Below, piece by piece: positions 15,067 to 23,927 of a stretch of 64,000 bases of DNA. The notes below the pieces were generated by a model that made no database searches, was not told the DNA's origin, and saw only the letters and a list, made by a program, of their open reading frames with translations. Numbering within the stretch: the first letter of the stretch is position 1; every line of letters starts with the position of its first letter. The DNA lies in the NCBI GenBank assembly GCA_030524175.1, contig JAUNHC010000019.1, positions 1 to 64,000 on the forward strand. Reading direction: 5' to 3'. A program made the translations under genes and the position numbers. This stretch comes from Eubacteriales bacterium. Its GTDB lineage: Bacteria > Bacillota > Clostridia > Lachnospirales > Lachnospiraceae.

Positions 15067-16401
15067 ATGAAGTTTAAACGAATTTTAGCTGCATCTCTTG
15101 CAGCAACAATGGTGTTGTCAATGTCTGTTGGTGTTTCTGCAAGCGGGACTTTTACAGATGAGATCGAGAAGGATGCTGAGCTGACCTATTGGGAAATGCA
15201 GTGGGCAAGCGGCGATTATAAAGACTATGTACAGGCAATGGTGGACAAGTTTAACGAAGAAAACGAATATGGGATCACCGTAAACCTGGAAATGATTCCG
15301 TGGGACGGCTATTATGAGACATTCCTGACTGCAGTTACCAGCGGAACAGCACCGGACGTATACACAGGTGCAAGCACAGCCCCCACACAGTACGCTGAGA
15401 TGGGAGAGAGCCTTGATCTGGATCCTATTATTGAGGCTTGGAAGGCTGAAGAAAATCCAATACTTGATGACATTGCAGAACAGTATTGGGGATTCTTTAA
15501 ATATGACGGCGTTACATACGGACTGCCTTATGGTGTTGACCCTAAACAGGTTACCTACAGGACAGACTATTTTGAAGAAGCAGGGATAGAAACACTTCCT
15601 ACCACATATGACGAATTTCTGGATGCGTGCGCTAAGCTGAAGGAGACTTTCCCGGACAAGATCCCGTGCCTGCTTACAGCAGGAGGAAATGAACCATCCT
15701 CCAACCATATGGTAGAAGTGCTGAACGGCCTGAATTCATCAGGTATGTTCGATGCTGACAAGAACGCAACAGTTGTGACAGATAAGCAGAAAGAAAATTA
15801 TGAGTTCATTAAGACAATGATGGACAACGGATATATTTCTGAAGGTTCAGGCGGTTACGGGGATGCTGACGTGGAGAAAATCTGGCTGTCAGGCGGAGCA
15901 TGTATCCTGTTTGGCCGTTCAGGCAATATTGCCGTAAATACAGACATTGAGGAAAATGTACGTGTACTTCCTCCGTTTGCAGGCCCAAGCGCAGACGAAG
16001 CTAAATATTGTGCCAATGTAAATGGTGTTGCCGGATTCAGCCAGACAGAATATCCCAATGCCGCACGGTATTTCCTGAAATGGTGGATGGAAAATAATCT
16101 GCAGATATTGGCAGGTACCGGAAACGGAAACCTTCCCCTTCGTGAAAGCTATTATGAAGACCCGGCATATGCAGAGCATATCTGGTATCAGGATACACTT
16201 GATTATTGTGTAAAAACAGGTGTTACTCAGGCATATCCGCTGGATTCCATGTTCCCGGAATTCGCTACATTGGAAGGCGAAAAGGTATTAGCTGTTGCAC
16301 TTTCTGAGGTTATGGAAGGTACAGATGTTGATACAGCACTTCAGGATTGTAATGATGCGATCCAGAGAGTATTCGATGACGCGAGGGAAGCTGCCGAATA
16401 A
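15067..16401 (+). CDS. CUT1-type sugar ABC transporter, extracellular binding protein
   Basis: 444 residues; signal peptide MKFKRILAASLAATMVLSMS with likely cleavage after VSA near residue 27; no lipobox cysteine, so membrane anchoring is not by lipid. The mature part is a family-1 solute-binding protein (ELTYWEMQWASGDYKDY, TSGTAPDVYTGAS, GLPYGVDPKQVTYRTDYF). It binds an oligo- or monosaccharide for the two permeases that follow. Start 15067 has AAGGGAGGATACT. It lies 189 bp after rbsD; that gap holds GAAAGGAGGAAGG but no gene. Confidence 0.92.
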   Translation: MKFKRILAASLAATMVLSMSVGVSASGTFTDEIEKDAELTYWEMQWASGDYKDYVQAMVDKFNEENEYGITVNLEMIPWDGYYETFLTAVTSGTAPDVYTGASTAPTQYAEMGESLDLDPIIEAWKAEENPILDDIAEQYWGFFKYDGVTYGLPYGVDPKQVTYRTDYFEEAGIETLPTTYDEFLDACAKLKETFPDKIPCLLTAGGNEPSSNHMVEVLNGLNSSGMFDADKNATVVTDKQKENYEFIKTMMDNGYISEGSGGYGDADVEKIWLSGGACILFGRSGNIAVNTDIEENVRVLPPFAGPSADEAKYCANVNGVAGFSQTEYPNAARYFLKWWMENNLQILAGTGNGNLPLRESYYEDPAYAEHIWYQDTLDYCVKTGVTQAYPLDSMFPEFATLEGEKVLAVALSEVMEGTDVDTALQDCNDAIQRVFDDAREAAE

Positions 16402-16413
16402 ATTGAATTCATG

Positions 16414-16440
16414 GGGCAGTCTTCGTCAGGGAGGCTGCCC
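16414..16440 (+). terminator. Stem-loop after the CUT1 binding-protein gene
   Basis: GGGCAGTC (16414-16421) pairs with GGCTGCCC (16433-16440; one G-T pair), followed by TTGTTT. It probably gives partial termination or 3'-end protection between the binding protein and the permeases. Confidence 0.55.
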
Positions 16441-16508
16441 TTGTTTGGTCGGCAGAGGGGATAATTATGAACTGCTGAGGCAGAAAATATACCGTGTGAG
16501 GTGCCTTT

Positions 16509-17399
16509 ATGAATAAGAAAAGGAAAATTGAAAGCAGTCGTCTTGGATATTTAATGACAATTCCGGCAACTCTGCTGATTCTGTTGGTGGATATATACCC
16601 ATTGATGAATGGTGTTACATTAAGCCTTCAAAAATATAATCTTCAGCATCCGGATAAAAGAAGGTTCATAGGATTGGAAAATTATGCGGACCTGTTTCAT
16701 GATTCAGAGTTTTTGGGCGTGCTTGGTTATACATTCTTCTATACATTTGTTACAGTTATAACAGCATATCTGTTCGGATTGGTTTTGGCCCTTATTATGA
16801 ACCGGAAGATGCCGGGGCGGGGAATCTACCGAACACTTGCCCTGCTTCCGTGGGCAGTGGCCCCTTCTGTGGCCAATGTGTGCTGGCGGTTATTATTTAA
16901 TGACAGAGTAGGACTTGTAAATATATTTTTGATGAAGATTGGTGCGATCCAGGAACCTATTTTGTTTCTGGCAAAAGGGGAAATCGCGAAGCTTACTGTT
17001 ATCTTTACGGATTTCTGGAGGGACTTCCCCTTCATGATGATCGTTTTGCTGGCTGCTATGAGTTCTATTCCCCGGGATCTGTATGAATCCGCATATATTG
17101 ACGGTGCAGGATTCTGGAGTTCTTTCCGTTATATAACAATGCCAATGATTAAGGGAGTCAGTGCGATCAGTACGATTCTCATGTTTATCTGGGTCTTCAA
17201 CCGGTTTGACAATATATATCTGCTCACCGGAGGCGGGCCGAATAAAGCAACCTATACCTTGCCGATAATGTCGTACTTTACAGCTTTTATGCGGGGTGAT
17301 ATGGGTAAAGCATCCGCTATGGCAGTCGTCATGCTGATCGTTATGACCATTGTGGCGATCATATATCTTCGTGTGATGAAAAGCGAGGTGGACGAATGA
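16509..17399 (+). CDS. CUT1 sugar ABC permease 1 (MalF/UgpA-like)
   Basis: 296 residues with about six membrane helices, starting with an N-terminal GYLMTIPATLLILLVDIYP helix. The EAA loop that docks the ATPase reads SAYIDGAGFWSSFRYITMPM. It forms the pore with the next permease. No ATPase gene is present in cluster B, as is common for Firmicute CUT1 systems that share a distant MsmX/UgpC-type ATPase. The binding site GTGAGGTG is modest. Confidence 0.93.
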   Translation: MNKKRKIESSRLGYLMTIPATLLILLVDIYPLMNGVTLSLQKYNLQHPDKRRFIGLENYADLFHDSEFLGVLGYTFFYTFVTVITAYLFGLVLALIMNRKMPGRGIYRTLALLPWAVAPSVANVCWRLLFNDRVGLVNIFLMKIGAIQEPILFLAKGEIAKLTVIFTDFWRDFPFMMIVLLAAMSSIPRDLYESAYIDGAGFWSSFRYITMPMIKGVSAISTILMFIWVFNRFDNIYLLTGGGPNKATYTLPIMSYFTAFMRGDMGKASAMAVVMLIVMTIVAIIYLRVMKSEVDE

Positions 17400-18244
17400 A
17401 GGATAACAGAATAATTTATAAAATAAACAATGTGGTTATTTATATTGTGTTTGCCGTTATTCTCCTTGTGCTTCTTCTGCCGCTGATATCCATGTTCGGC
17501 ACGGCTATTAAAACACATGATGCAGCACTTATGACGGTATCACTTTTTCCCGAAAAGCTGGCTGATCTCAGCTTTGAGAATTTCGGCTATGTAATGCTTA
17601 AGGTCGGATTCGGAAAAAATATGCTCAACAGCGTAATCGTAAGTATTGTAGTCACACTGGCCTGCATTTTCTGTGCAGCTCCGGCAGGTTACGCGATTTC
17701 CAGGTACCACGGCCCCTATTTTCGGATTTATTCTGTATTCCTGCTGCTATTGCAGATGTTTCCGATCATGCTTATGCTCATGCCCCAGTATCTGATCTTT
17801 ACAAAAATGCATATAACAAATTCTTTGTTGTCTGTTATTATCAGCTACACCACGAGTAATCTGGCATTTTCCATCTGGCTGCTGAAAGGATTCTATGATT
17901 CCATACCTATAGAGCTGGAGCAGGCGGCCATGGTGGACGGCTGTTCCAAATTCAGAGCATATGTTCAGGTGGTATTCCCCCTGACCTTGCCGGGAATCGC
18001 AACAGTATCTGTATTTACCATGCTTAATGCATGGAATGAATATACAGTGGCCAGTGTATTTTTGAAAAAAGAAAAGGTTATGACAATGACCCTTGGGCTT
18101 CAGAAATTTGTGCAGCAAAACGGCGCAGACTGGCCGTCCCTGATGGCTGCAGCCTGCATTGCAACTATTCCGGCAATCCTCTTTGTCCTCTTCTCACAGA
18201 AGTATCTCATCGAGGGAATGACTGCCGGCGCAGTAAAAGGATGA
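17396..18244 (+). CDS. CUT1 sugar ABC permease 2 (MalG/UgpE-like)
   Basis: 282 residues, six membrane helices. EAA loop AAMVDGCSKFRAYVQVVFPL, and a typical C-terminus KYLIEGMTAGAVKG. Overlaps permease 1 by ATGA (4 bp), indicating translational coupling and a heterodimeric pore. Confidence 0.94.
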   Translation: MKDNRIIYKINNVVIYIVFAVILLVLLLPLISMFGTAIKTHDAALMTVSLFPEKLADLSFENFGYVMLKVGFGKNMLNSVIVSIVVTLACIFCAAPAGYAISRYHGPYFRIYSVFLLLLQMFPIMLMLMPQYLIFTKMHITNSLLSVIISYTTSNLAFSIWLLKGFYDSIPIELEQAAMVDGCSKFRAYVQVVFPLTLPGIATVSVFTMLNAWNEYTVASVFLKKEKVMTMTLGLQKFVQQNGADWPSLMAAACIATIPAILFVLFSQKYLIEGMTAGAVKG

Positions 18245-18295
18245 TAAACACACAAAAACAATTAAATCCAATGAAAAAACATAAGGAGGAAGATC

Positions 18296-19279
18296 ATGAA
18301 GACAGAGGCAATATGGGTAACAAGACCATTTCACGTTGAGGTGCAGCCATTGGAAATCCCGGATGAACCGTTAGCCGATGAGGTGCAGATAGAGACAAAG
18401 GCTTGCGGACTGTGTGCCTGGGATTCTGCAATGTACCAGGGGATCACAGGCCCGGGGGACCCGCCGTATGCCATTGGCCATGAGGCTGTGGGCGTTGTGA
18501 CAAAGGTGGGGTCATTGGTAAAGGATTATAAAGTTGGGGATAAGGTGGCTGTATGTTCCGCGACTTATAATGTCCAGATGGCAAAGGTTGTAAACAATAA
18601 AGCAACAGGCGTATGCCACCTGCCGGATGATCTGGAAAACTGGGCAGATGCAGTTTATGAGCCGACCTGCTGTGTTGTCAATCTCCTGGCTTTAGGCGAC
18701 ATTGAGCCTGGAGACCGTGTAGCGGTAGTAGGCTGCGGCTACATGGGTGCATTGACCATCATGGGGCTGGTGAACGGAAACCATGCCGGTGAGATCATTG
18801 TTTTTGAGACCCGGGAAGACCGCTGCGAACTGGCGAAAGAACTGGGCGTTAAAAAGGTTTATGGTTTAAGGCCGGATGGAGAATTTTATGGATATGAAGA
18901 ACTCAAAGCCAGCGGCGGCGCAGATGTTGTAATTGATTTTACCACCGGTGAAGCAGGATTCGCATTTGCACAGAAGTGTCTGCGTCCACAGTCCGGAAAG
19001 TTCCTTATTGGAAGCTGGCACCGCCAGAAACTTACCATCGATGCCACAGACTGGCATTTAGGCGGGATCACCATAAAGAATCTTTCACCTATGAGTAATC
19101 CGCATTATCATGATATGATTCCAAGAACAGCAGCTCTTATAGAAAAAGGCGTGTATCACCCCGGAAAATTAGTTTCCCATGTAGTCAACTATAAGGATGC
19201 AGATTTAAATCACATTTTTGAAATTTCCATTTCAAAAAAGGATAATTATATGAAGGGTGTCATCACATTTGACGATTGA
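18296..19279 (+). CDS. MDR-family zinc-type dehydrogenase lacking the structural zinc site
   Basis: 327 residues. Catalytic zinc region ACGLCAWDS, GHEAVGVV and YEPTCC; nucleotide-binding VGCGYMGALTIMGLV. The four-cysteine structural zinc lobe of typical members is absent (the corresponding region reads ATYNVQMAKVV). Probably oxidises or reduces a sugar-derived alcohol or ketone. It sits between the CUT1 importer and two Gfo/Idh/MocA genes, overlapping nothing, with AAGGAGGAAGATC upstream. Confidence 0.85.
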   Translation: MKTEAIWVTRPFHVEVQPLEIPDEPLADEVQIETKACGLCAWDSAMYQGITGPGDPPYAIGHEAVGVVTKVGSLVKDYKVGDKVAVCSATYNVQMAKVVNNKATGVCHLPDDLENWADAVYEPTCCVVNLLALGDIEPGDRVAVVGCGYMGALTIMGLVNGNHAGEIIVFETREDRCELAKELGVKKVYGLRPDGEFYGYEELKASGGADVVIDFTTGEAGFAFAQKCLRPQSGKFLIGSWHRQKLTIDATDWHLGGITIKNLSPMSNPHYHDMIPRTAALIEKGVYHPGKLVSHVVNYKDADLNHIFEISISKKDNYMKGVITFDD

Positions 19280-19296
19280 TTTTGCAGGAGAAAAAT

Positions 19297-20286
19297 ATGG
19301 ATAAACTGAGGATCGGCGTGCTTGGCAGTGGGGACATTGCCACAAGGATTTCAAATACCATATTAAATATGGAAGAAGTGGAAATGTATGCGGTTGCGTC
19401 CAGAAATTATGATCATGCAAGGTCATTCGGCGAAAAATTCGGATACAAAAAGATTTATAAAACCTATGATGAGGTGATGATGGATCCGGATGTGGATCTT
19501 GTGTACATAGCCCTTCATCATACTCAGCATTATGAATATGCAAAAAAGTGTATTCAGTATAAAAAACCGGTTTTGTGCGAAAAGCCGTTTACGATCAATC
19601 ATTACCAGGCAGAAGATTTGATCAGGGAATTTACAAAAGAAGGTCTCTTTTTAAACGAGGCACTCTGGACAAGATTTATTCCTGCCCGGACAAGAATTAC
19701 AAAACTTCTTGAGGACGGTGTGATCGGAACTCCTAAAATGATCGATGTCAATATGATATGCCGGATCTGCGGCAACATAAGAATGACGGATATCCATATG
19801 GGTGGAGGTGCCTTGCTGGATCTTGGGGTGTATGCTCTTAATTTTGCTTCTATGTTTTTCGGCAGTGAAGTGGAAGAGGTGAAAACCATGGCTTCCTTCT
19901 GGGAGACAGGAGTGGATGAACAGGAAGTGTTTGCCCTGAAATATCCTCAGGGGAAGATTGCTGTGTGCAAGGTATCTATGGTTGGAAACGGTAGTGTACA
20001 GGGAATCATATATGGCACAGAGGGGCGCATTGAAGTCAGCGATGTGATGAATCTCGGTCATGTAACAGTTTACAATATCCAAAATGAGGTTGTGGAAGAG
20101 TTTTCAGCAGAAGAAGGAACCACCGGATATGAATATGAATTTCTGGCCTGTAAGCAGGCGCTGGAGAACGGAAAGCTGGAATGCTTGGAAATGCCTCATT
20201 CTGAGACAATGCTCCTGATGGAGCAGTATGACAGACTCAGGGCTGCATGGGGACTTGACTATCCTTGTGAGAGAGGACTGGAATAA
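19297..20286 (+). CDS. Gfo/Idh/MocA-family oxidoreductase (dihydrodiol-dehydrogenase-like), cluster B first copy
   Basis: 329 residues. NAD(P) motif GVLGSGDIATRI at the N-terminus, EKP motif in VLCEKPFTIN, and NEALWTRFIPA plus GGGALLDLGVYALNF, features of the trans-dihydrodiol/xylose dehydrogenase-like branch. Start taken at 19297 (GCAGGAGAAAAAT upstream); an in-frame start at 19276 would overlap the previous gene. Followed after 2 bp by a second, more distant family member, so the pair may act as oxidase and reductase at different steps or on two positions of the sugar. Confidence 0.88.
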   Translation: MDKLRIGVLGSGDIATRISNTILNMEEVEMYAVASRNYDHARSFGEKFGYKKIYKTYDEVMMDPDVDLVYIALHHTQHYEYAKKCIQYKKPVLCEKPFTINHYQAEDLIREFTKEGLFLNEALWTRFIPARTRITKLLEDGVIGTPKMIDVNMICRICGNIRMTDIHMGGGALLDLGVYALNFASMFFGSEVEEVKTMASFWETGVDEQEVFALKYPQGKIAVCKVSMVGNGSVQGIIYGTEGRIEVSDVMNLGHVTVYNIQNEVVEEFSAEEGTTGYEYEFLACKQALENGKLECLEMPHSETMLLMEQYDRLRAAWGLDYPCERGLE

Positions 20287-20288
20287 AT

Positions 20289-21425
20289 ATGAAATTGGAA
20301 AAGATAAATGCAGCCATTATTGGCTGCGGTGTGATCAGTGATATTTATATGGATTCCCTTAAGAACCGTTTCAGGATCATTAACCTTACCGCATGTTCCG
20401 ATCTAAATGAAGAACGATGCCGGAAACAGGCTGAAAAGTATGGCATTGAGGCGAGAAGTACAGAGGATATCATGGAAGATCCTGATGTGGATATGGTGAT
20501 CAATCTTACTACTCCTAACGCCCACTATCCTATTATTAAAGAGGCACTCAACCATGGCAAACATGTTTTTTCAGAGAAAATGATCGCCGTGGAGCTTGAA
20601 CAGGGAAAAGAATTGCTGGAGATTGCAAAAGCAAAAAATCTGAGGCTTGGAGTTGCCCCGGATACTTTTCTGGGAGCGGGCATTCAGACTGCAAAGTATA
20701 TTCTGGAGCACGGATTGATCGGTATTCCCACATCTGCACTTGTGTCTCTGAACCGGAATTTCGGAGTTTATGGAGATTTGCTGCCCCATTTGCTGAAACA
20801 AGGGGGGAACCTTCCTTTTGATACAGGATGTTATTACCTCACAGCCTTGGCAGCCCTTCTGGGGCCGGTTGAATATGTTAACGGATTCAGCCGGACTTAC
20901 CGTCCTGAACGTGTGGGGGAGCATCTGGATAAACCATGGTTTGGTGAACCCATGAAAGCAGAGGCGGAGAATATTCTTACCGGTTCCATGCAGTATAGGA
21001 ATGGGGTACTGTGTTCTGTGCATTTTAACTCGGAATCAATAGTCAATGAATTGCCGGAGCTTAAGATTTTCGGCACAGAGGGTGTCCTGATGATAGGAGA
21101 TCCCAATACCTTCGGCAGTCCTGTATTTCTGAAAAAGCCTATGTCAGAAGCGGTGAATTTCCCCTTTACTCACGGATATGAGGATAACAGCAGAGGAATA
21201 GGCTGTGCGGAAATGGCCTGGGCTATGCGTGCCGGAAGGCCGCACCGTGCATCAATGGAGATGGCCTATCATGTGTTTGAGCAGATTCACGGAATGCTCA
21301 TCAGCGCAAGAAACGGGTGCAGATATGAGATGGAATCAACCTTTGACCTGCCGCAGGCATTGCCTTCAGGATATATTGACAACGGCTTTTGGGGACCTAC
21401 AGAAGAAAGTGCTCTGATAAAGTAA
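20289..21425 (+). CDS. Gfo/Idh/MocA-family oxidoreductase, cluster B second copy
   Basis: 378 residues. NAD(P) motif AAIIGCGVISDIYMDSL; the family EKP motif is altered to SEKMIAVE (Met for Pro), so the hydride-transfer neighbourhood may differ. The C-terminal domain contains GGNLPFDTGCYYLTALAALLG, like UDP-sugar/scyllo-inositol-type members. The start is 2 bp after the previous stop with the binding site inside that gene, so translation is coupled. Role inferred as sugar or glycoside oxidation or reduction. Confidence 0.87.
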   Translation: MKLEKINAAIIGCGVISDIYMDSLKNRFRIINLTACSDLNEERCRKQAEKYGIEARSTEDIMEDPDVDMVINLTTPNAHYPIIKEALNHGKHVFSEKMIAVELEQGKELLEIAKAKNLRLGVAPDTFLGAGIQTAKYILEHGLIGIPTSALVSLNRNFGVYGDLLPHLLKQGGNLPFDTGCYYLTALAALLGPVEYVNGFSRTYRPERVGEHLDKPWFGEPMKAEAENILTGSMQYRNGVLCSVHFNSESIVNELPELKIFGTEGVLMIGDPNTFGSPVFLKKPMSEAVNFPFTHGYEDNSRGIGCAEMAWAMRAGRPHRASMEMAYHVFEQIHGMLISARNGCRYEMESTFDLPQALPSGYIDNGFWGPTEESALIK

Positions 21426-21488
21426 AGGGATTTGTAACTCTTCATGGTTCTGAACAGTTACAGGGATTTAAGAAAGGGAGGATCAAAT

Positions 21489-21968
21489 ATGATAAAGGAA
21501 ATCGGACATGTCTCCTTTAAAGTAAGAGATATGAAAGTGTCACAAGAGTTTTATATTAAAAACCTTGGATTTCGTAAATGCTTTGAGATCAAGAGAAATC
21601 CTGACGGCGGTGAGCCTACATCGGAAGAGGTGGTGAAGGACAGCGGAACCTATGACAACGATAAGCTGTGGATCACTTACATACAGGCAGCAGAAAGACA
21701 GTTTATAGAATTGTTTACCATGGATGAAGGTGACAGTGATGAGCTGCCGAAACAGAATGGTGTTGGTTACCTCCACCTTGCGATGATCGTTGAGGACGTA
21801 CATGCTTTCCGGGATGGGCTGGTATCAAGAGGAACGGAAATAGATATCGAGCCCAGAATGGGTATGGATGGAACTTGGCAGATGTGGATCCATGATCCTG
21901 ACGGAAACAAAATTGAATGTATGCAGTACACGGATAAGAGTGCACAATTGCTGTATACAGCAAAATAG
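21489..21968 (+). CDS. VOC-superfamily (glyoxalase-like) enzyme, cluster B
   Basis: 159 residues with one vicinal-oxygen-chelate domain: GHVSFKVRDMKVSQEFYIKNLGF, QFIELFT, YLHLAMIVEDV and MWIHDPDGNKIECMQ give the His/Glu metal-ligand pattern. Such proteins isomerise, epimerise or cleave carbonyl compounds. It resembles the VOC protein of cluster C (33888), which has the same gene neighbours (CUT1 importer, dehydrogenase), suggesting a shared keto-sugar step. Start 21489 has AAGGGAGGATC. Confidence 0.87.
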   Translation: MIKEIGHVSFKVRDMKVSQEFYIKNLGFRKCFEIKRNPDGGEPTSEEVVKDSGTYDNDKLWITYIQAAERQFIELFTMDEGDSDELPKQNGVGYLHLAMIVEDVHAFRDGLVSRGTEIDIEPRMGMDGTWQMWIHDPDGNKIECMQYTDKSAQLLYTAK

Positions 21969-22026
21969 AAGCAACGCTCCCGGCAGGAATGCCGGAGTGC
22001 AGTTGAATCTGAAGGAAAGGGAAAAA

Positions 22027-22785
22027 ATGAAATATTCTGTTTGTATAGATGCTGTCTACAGAGGGATGGATTTCATGGAGTCTCTCATACGCTGCCGCGA
22101 CGCGGGAATGAAGTGTGTGGAATTCTGGAGCTGGTGGGATAAGGATATTGATGCTATATCAGATTTTGTCCGTGAAAATAACATGACTGTCAGTACATTT
22201 TGTACAAAATTCATATCACTGGTAGATCCGGGGCAGCGGGAGGCATTTCTGGAAGCTCTGGCAGAAGGAATTGCAGCAGCAGAAAAGCTGGGGTGCCGTC
22301 AGATGATCGTGCAGACAGGCGCTGACACAGGCGAACCTCGTGACATACAGATGAAGTCCCTCCGGGACGGGCTTTTGGCAAGCCAGGGGCTGCTGGAGGA
22401 ACACAACTTTACACTTCTTCTGGAGCCTTTAAACACTAAGATAGACCATCAGGGGTATTTTATGAAAAGTTCTGACGGAATGGCAGAGCTTCTGGAGGAG
22501 TTGAATGCCCCCTGTTTTCAGATGCTGTTTGATATTTATCACCAACAGATTTCTGAAGGCGATCTTCTGCGCCATATAGAGAAGCATTTTTCTAAAATAC
22601 GCCATATCCACGCTGCCGGAAATCCGGGAAGACACGAGCTGTATCGTTCGGAGATCAATTATTATTATATATTCCGGGAACTGGACAGGATGGGATATGA
22701 AGGATATGTGGGACTGGAATATTTTCCGGTTGATGAGCCTGAGAAAGGCCTTCAGATGTTAGCCCAGGGTCAAAATATTTTTTGA
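22027..22785 (+). CDS. Hydroxypyruvate-isomerase-like TIM-barrel protein (Hyi/OtnI family)
   Basis: 252 residues. The Hyi pattern is clear: LLLEPLN, LFDIYHQQISEGDL, HIHAAGNPGRHEL, EINYYYIFREL and GYVGLEYFP, with the metal ligands of the xylose-isomerase fold. Hyi/OtnI proteins interconvert aldehyde and ketone forms of small oxo-acids or tetronates. Last gene of cluster B, before a terminator. Start 22027 follows GGAAAGGGAAAAA. The substrate is inferred only by family. Confidence 0.85.
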   Translation: MKYSVCIDAVYRGMDFMESLIRCRDAGMKCVEFWSWWDKDIDAISDFVRENNMTVSTFCTKFISLVDPGQREAFLEALAEGIAAAEKLGCRQMIVQTGADTGEPRDIQMKSLRDGLLASQGLLEEHNFTLLLEPLNTKIDHQGYFMKSSDGMAELLEELNAPCFQMLFDIYHQQISEGDLLRHIEKHFSKIRHIHAAGNPGRHELYRSEINYYYIFRELDRMGYEGYVGLEYFPVDEPEKGLQMLAQGQNIF

Positions 22786-22911
22786 CCTTGGTACCTGAGG
22801 ATTTCTCCCCACTTGGTGCTCCCGGAATCCAGCCATCACATAATCCGGGCACCACATAATTTAATAGAAAACATTTCCTGATTACAGAAGAATGTTTCCG
22901 GTTCAGCAAAG

Positions 22912-22940
22912 GACATTTCCGCAATGCGGGAGTGTCTTTT
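22912..22940 (+). terminator. Terminator at the end of cluster B
   Basis: GACATTTCCGC (22912-22922), loop AAT... and GCGGGAGTGTC (22926-22936; two G-T pairs) are followed by TTTT. It lies between the Hyi-like gene and the convergent WYL regulator. Confidence 0.75.
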
Positions 22941-22952
22941 GTGGGTAATTCC

Positions 22953-23876
22953 CTATGTGTTTTTTTCAGGACTGTCAACATAATGATGATAAATATTTTT
23001 AATTGTTTGTTCAAATCTGTTTTTTATATATTCCGGTTCCAGCACCTCCACATGGCCGCAGAAGGACAACAGGAAGCTGTACAGCCATGCATCCTCCGGT
23101 ATATGGACAGACACGGTTAAATCACCGCTGTCTGTCTGCTGTATCTCTGACGGGTCAAATTCATCGTAGACCCTGTAGGCGGTTTTTTGAGAGAATCTTA
23201 ATTTGATGAGAGGATAGGCGGTTTCCGCCTGAGGCTGTTGGGGTTCCAATGGCGGCAGTGTCAAGGTATCCTCGAAGCTTTGGTCTGACAGTTTCAAGTT
23301 ATGGATCCTGTTAATTTTAAATATTCTATAATCCTCTTTATCTGTACAGTATGCCTGCAGATACCATGCATTTGATTTATAATGAAGTCTCCCTGGCTTT
23401 ACGATACGATAAGCACTTTTGCCATAGGAGTTAAAATATTGAAATTCCAGCAGTTTCTTATGGAGTATGGCGGTCTTCACAAGCTGGAATTTTCTCTGGT
23501 CGGTATCTGTTTTTCCCCAGCGGGAAAAATCCACCTGGATCCAATCAGGATTATCCTGGCGGAATAAAGCGCTGAGCTTACGGAGCAATCCCTCTGTATC
23601 ACCGGATACCTGAGAAAGATTCTGAAGGGCAGTTATGATCTGCTGCTGTTCCTCCTTGGAGATCACAGTTTTATCAAGAACAAAATTTTCCAGCAGGAAA
23701 ATACCGCCGCCTTTTCCCTGGGCGGCATAAACAGGTATTCCGCCGCTGCTTAAAGCGTCAATATCACGATAAATAGTCCGTACGGACACCTCAAATTTTT
23801 CAGCCAGCTCCGGCGCTGTAGCTCTTCCGTTTTCAAGAAGATAATACATGATTTTAAATAAACGGCTTTCCTGCAA
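22953..23876 (-). CDS. YafY-type HTH/WYL-domain transcriptional regulator
   Basis: 307 residues. N-terminal winged helix-turn-helix (ATAPELAEKFEVSVRTIYRD, about residues 19-38), then a WYL effector domain (KLLEFQYFNS, KPGRLHYKSNAWYLQAYC) and a C-terminal WYL extension. WYL regulators sense ligands such as nucleotides or single-stranded DNA; this subfamily usually controls nearby or metabolic genes. It lies just downstream of the two-component/ABC operon on the same strand, 51 bp from the kinase gene, but it may be transcribed alone. Confidence 0.9.
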   Translation of the reverse strand: MQESRLFKIMYYLLENGRATAPELAEKFEVSVRTIYRDIDALSSGGIPVYAAQGKGGGIFLLENFVLDKTVISKEEQQQIITALQNLSQVSGDTEGLLRKLSALFRQDNPDWIQVDFSRWGKTDTDQRKFQLVKTAILHKKLLEFQYFNSYGKSAYRIVKPGRLHYKSNAWYLQAYCTDKEDYRIFKINRIHNLKLSDQSFEDTLTLPPLEPQQPQAETAYPLIKLRFSQKTAYRVYDEFDPSEIQQTDSGDLTVSVHIPEDAWLYSFLLSFCGHVEVLEPEYIKNRFEQTIKNIYHHYVDSPEKNT

Positions 23877-23927
23877 TTTTTCTGCCCCCCTTTTTACTTT
23901 CTATTATACACACAAAACATGACAACA

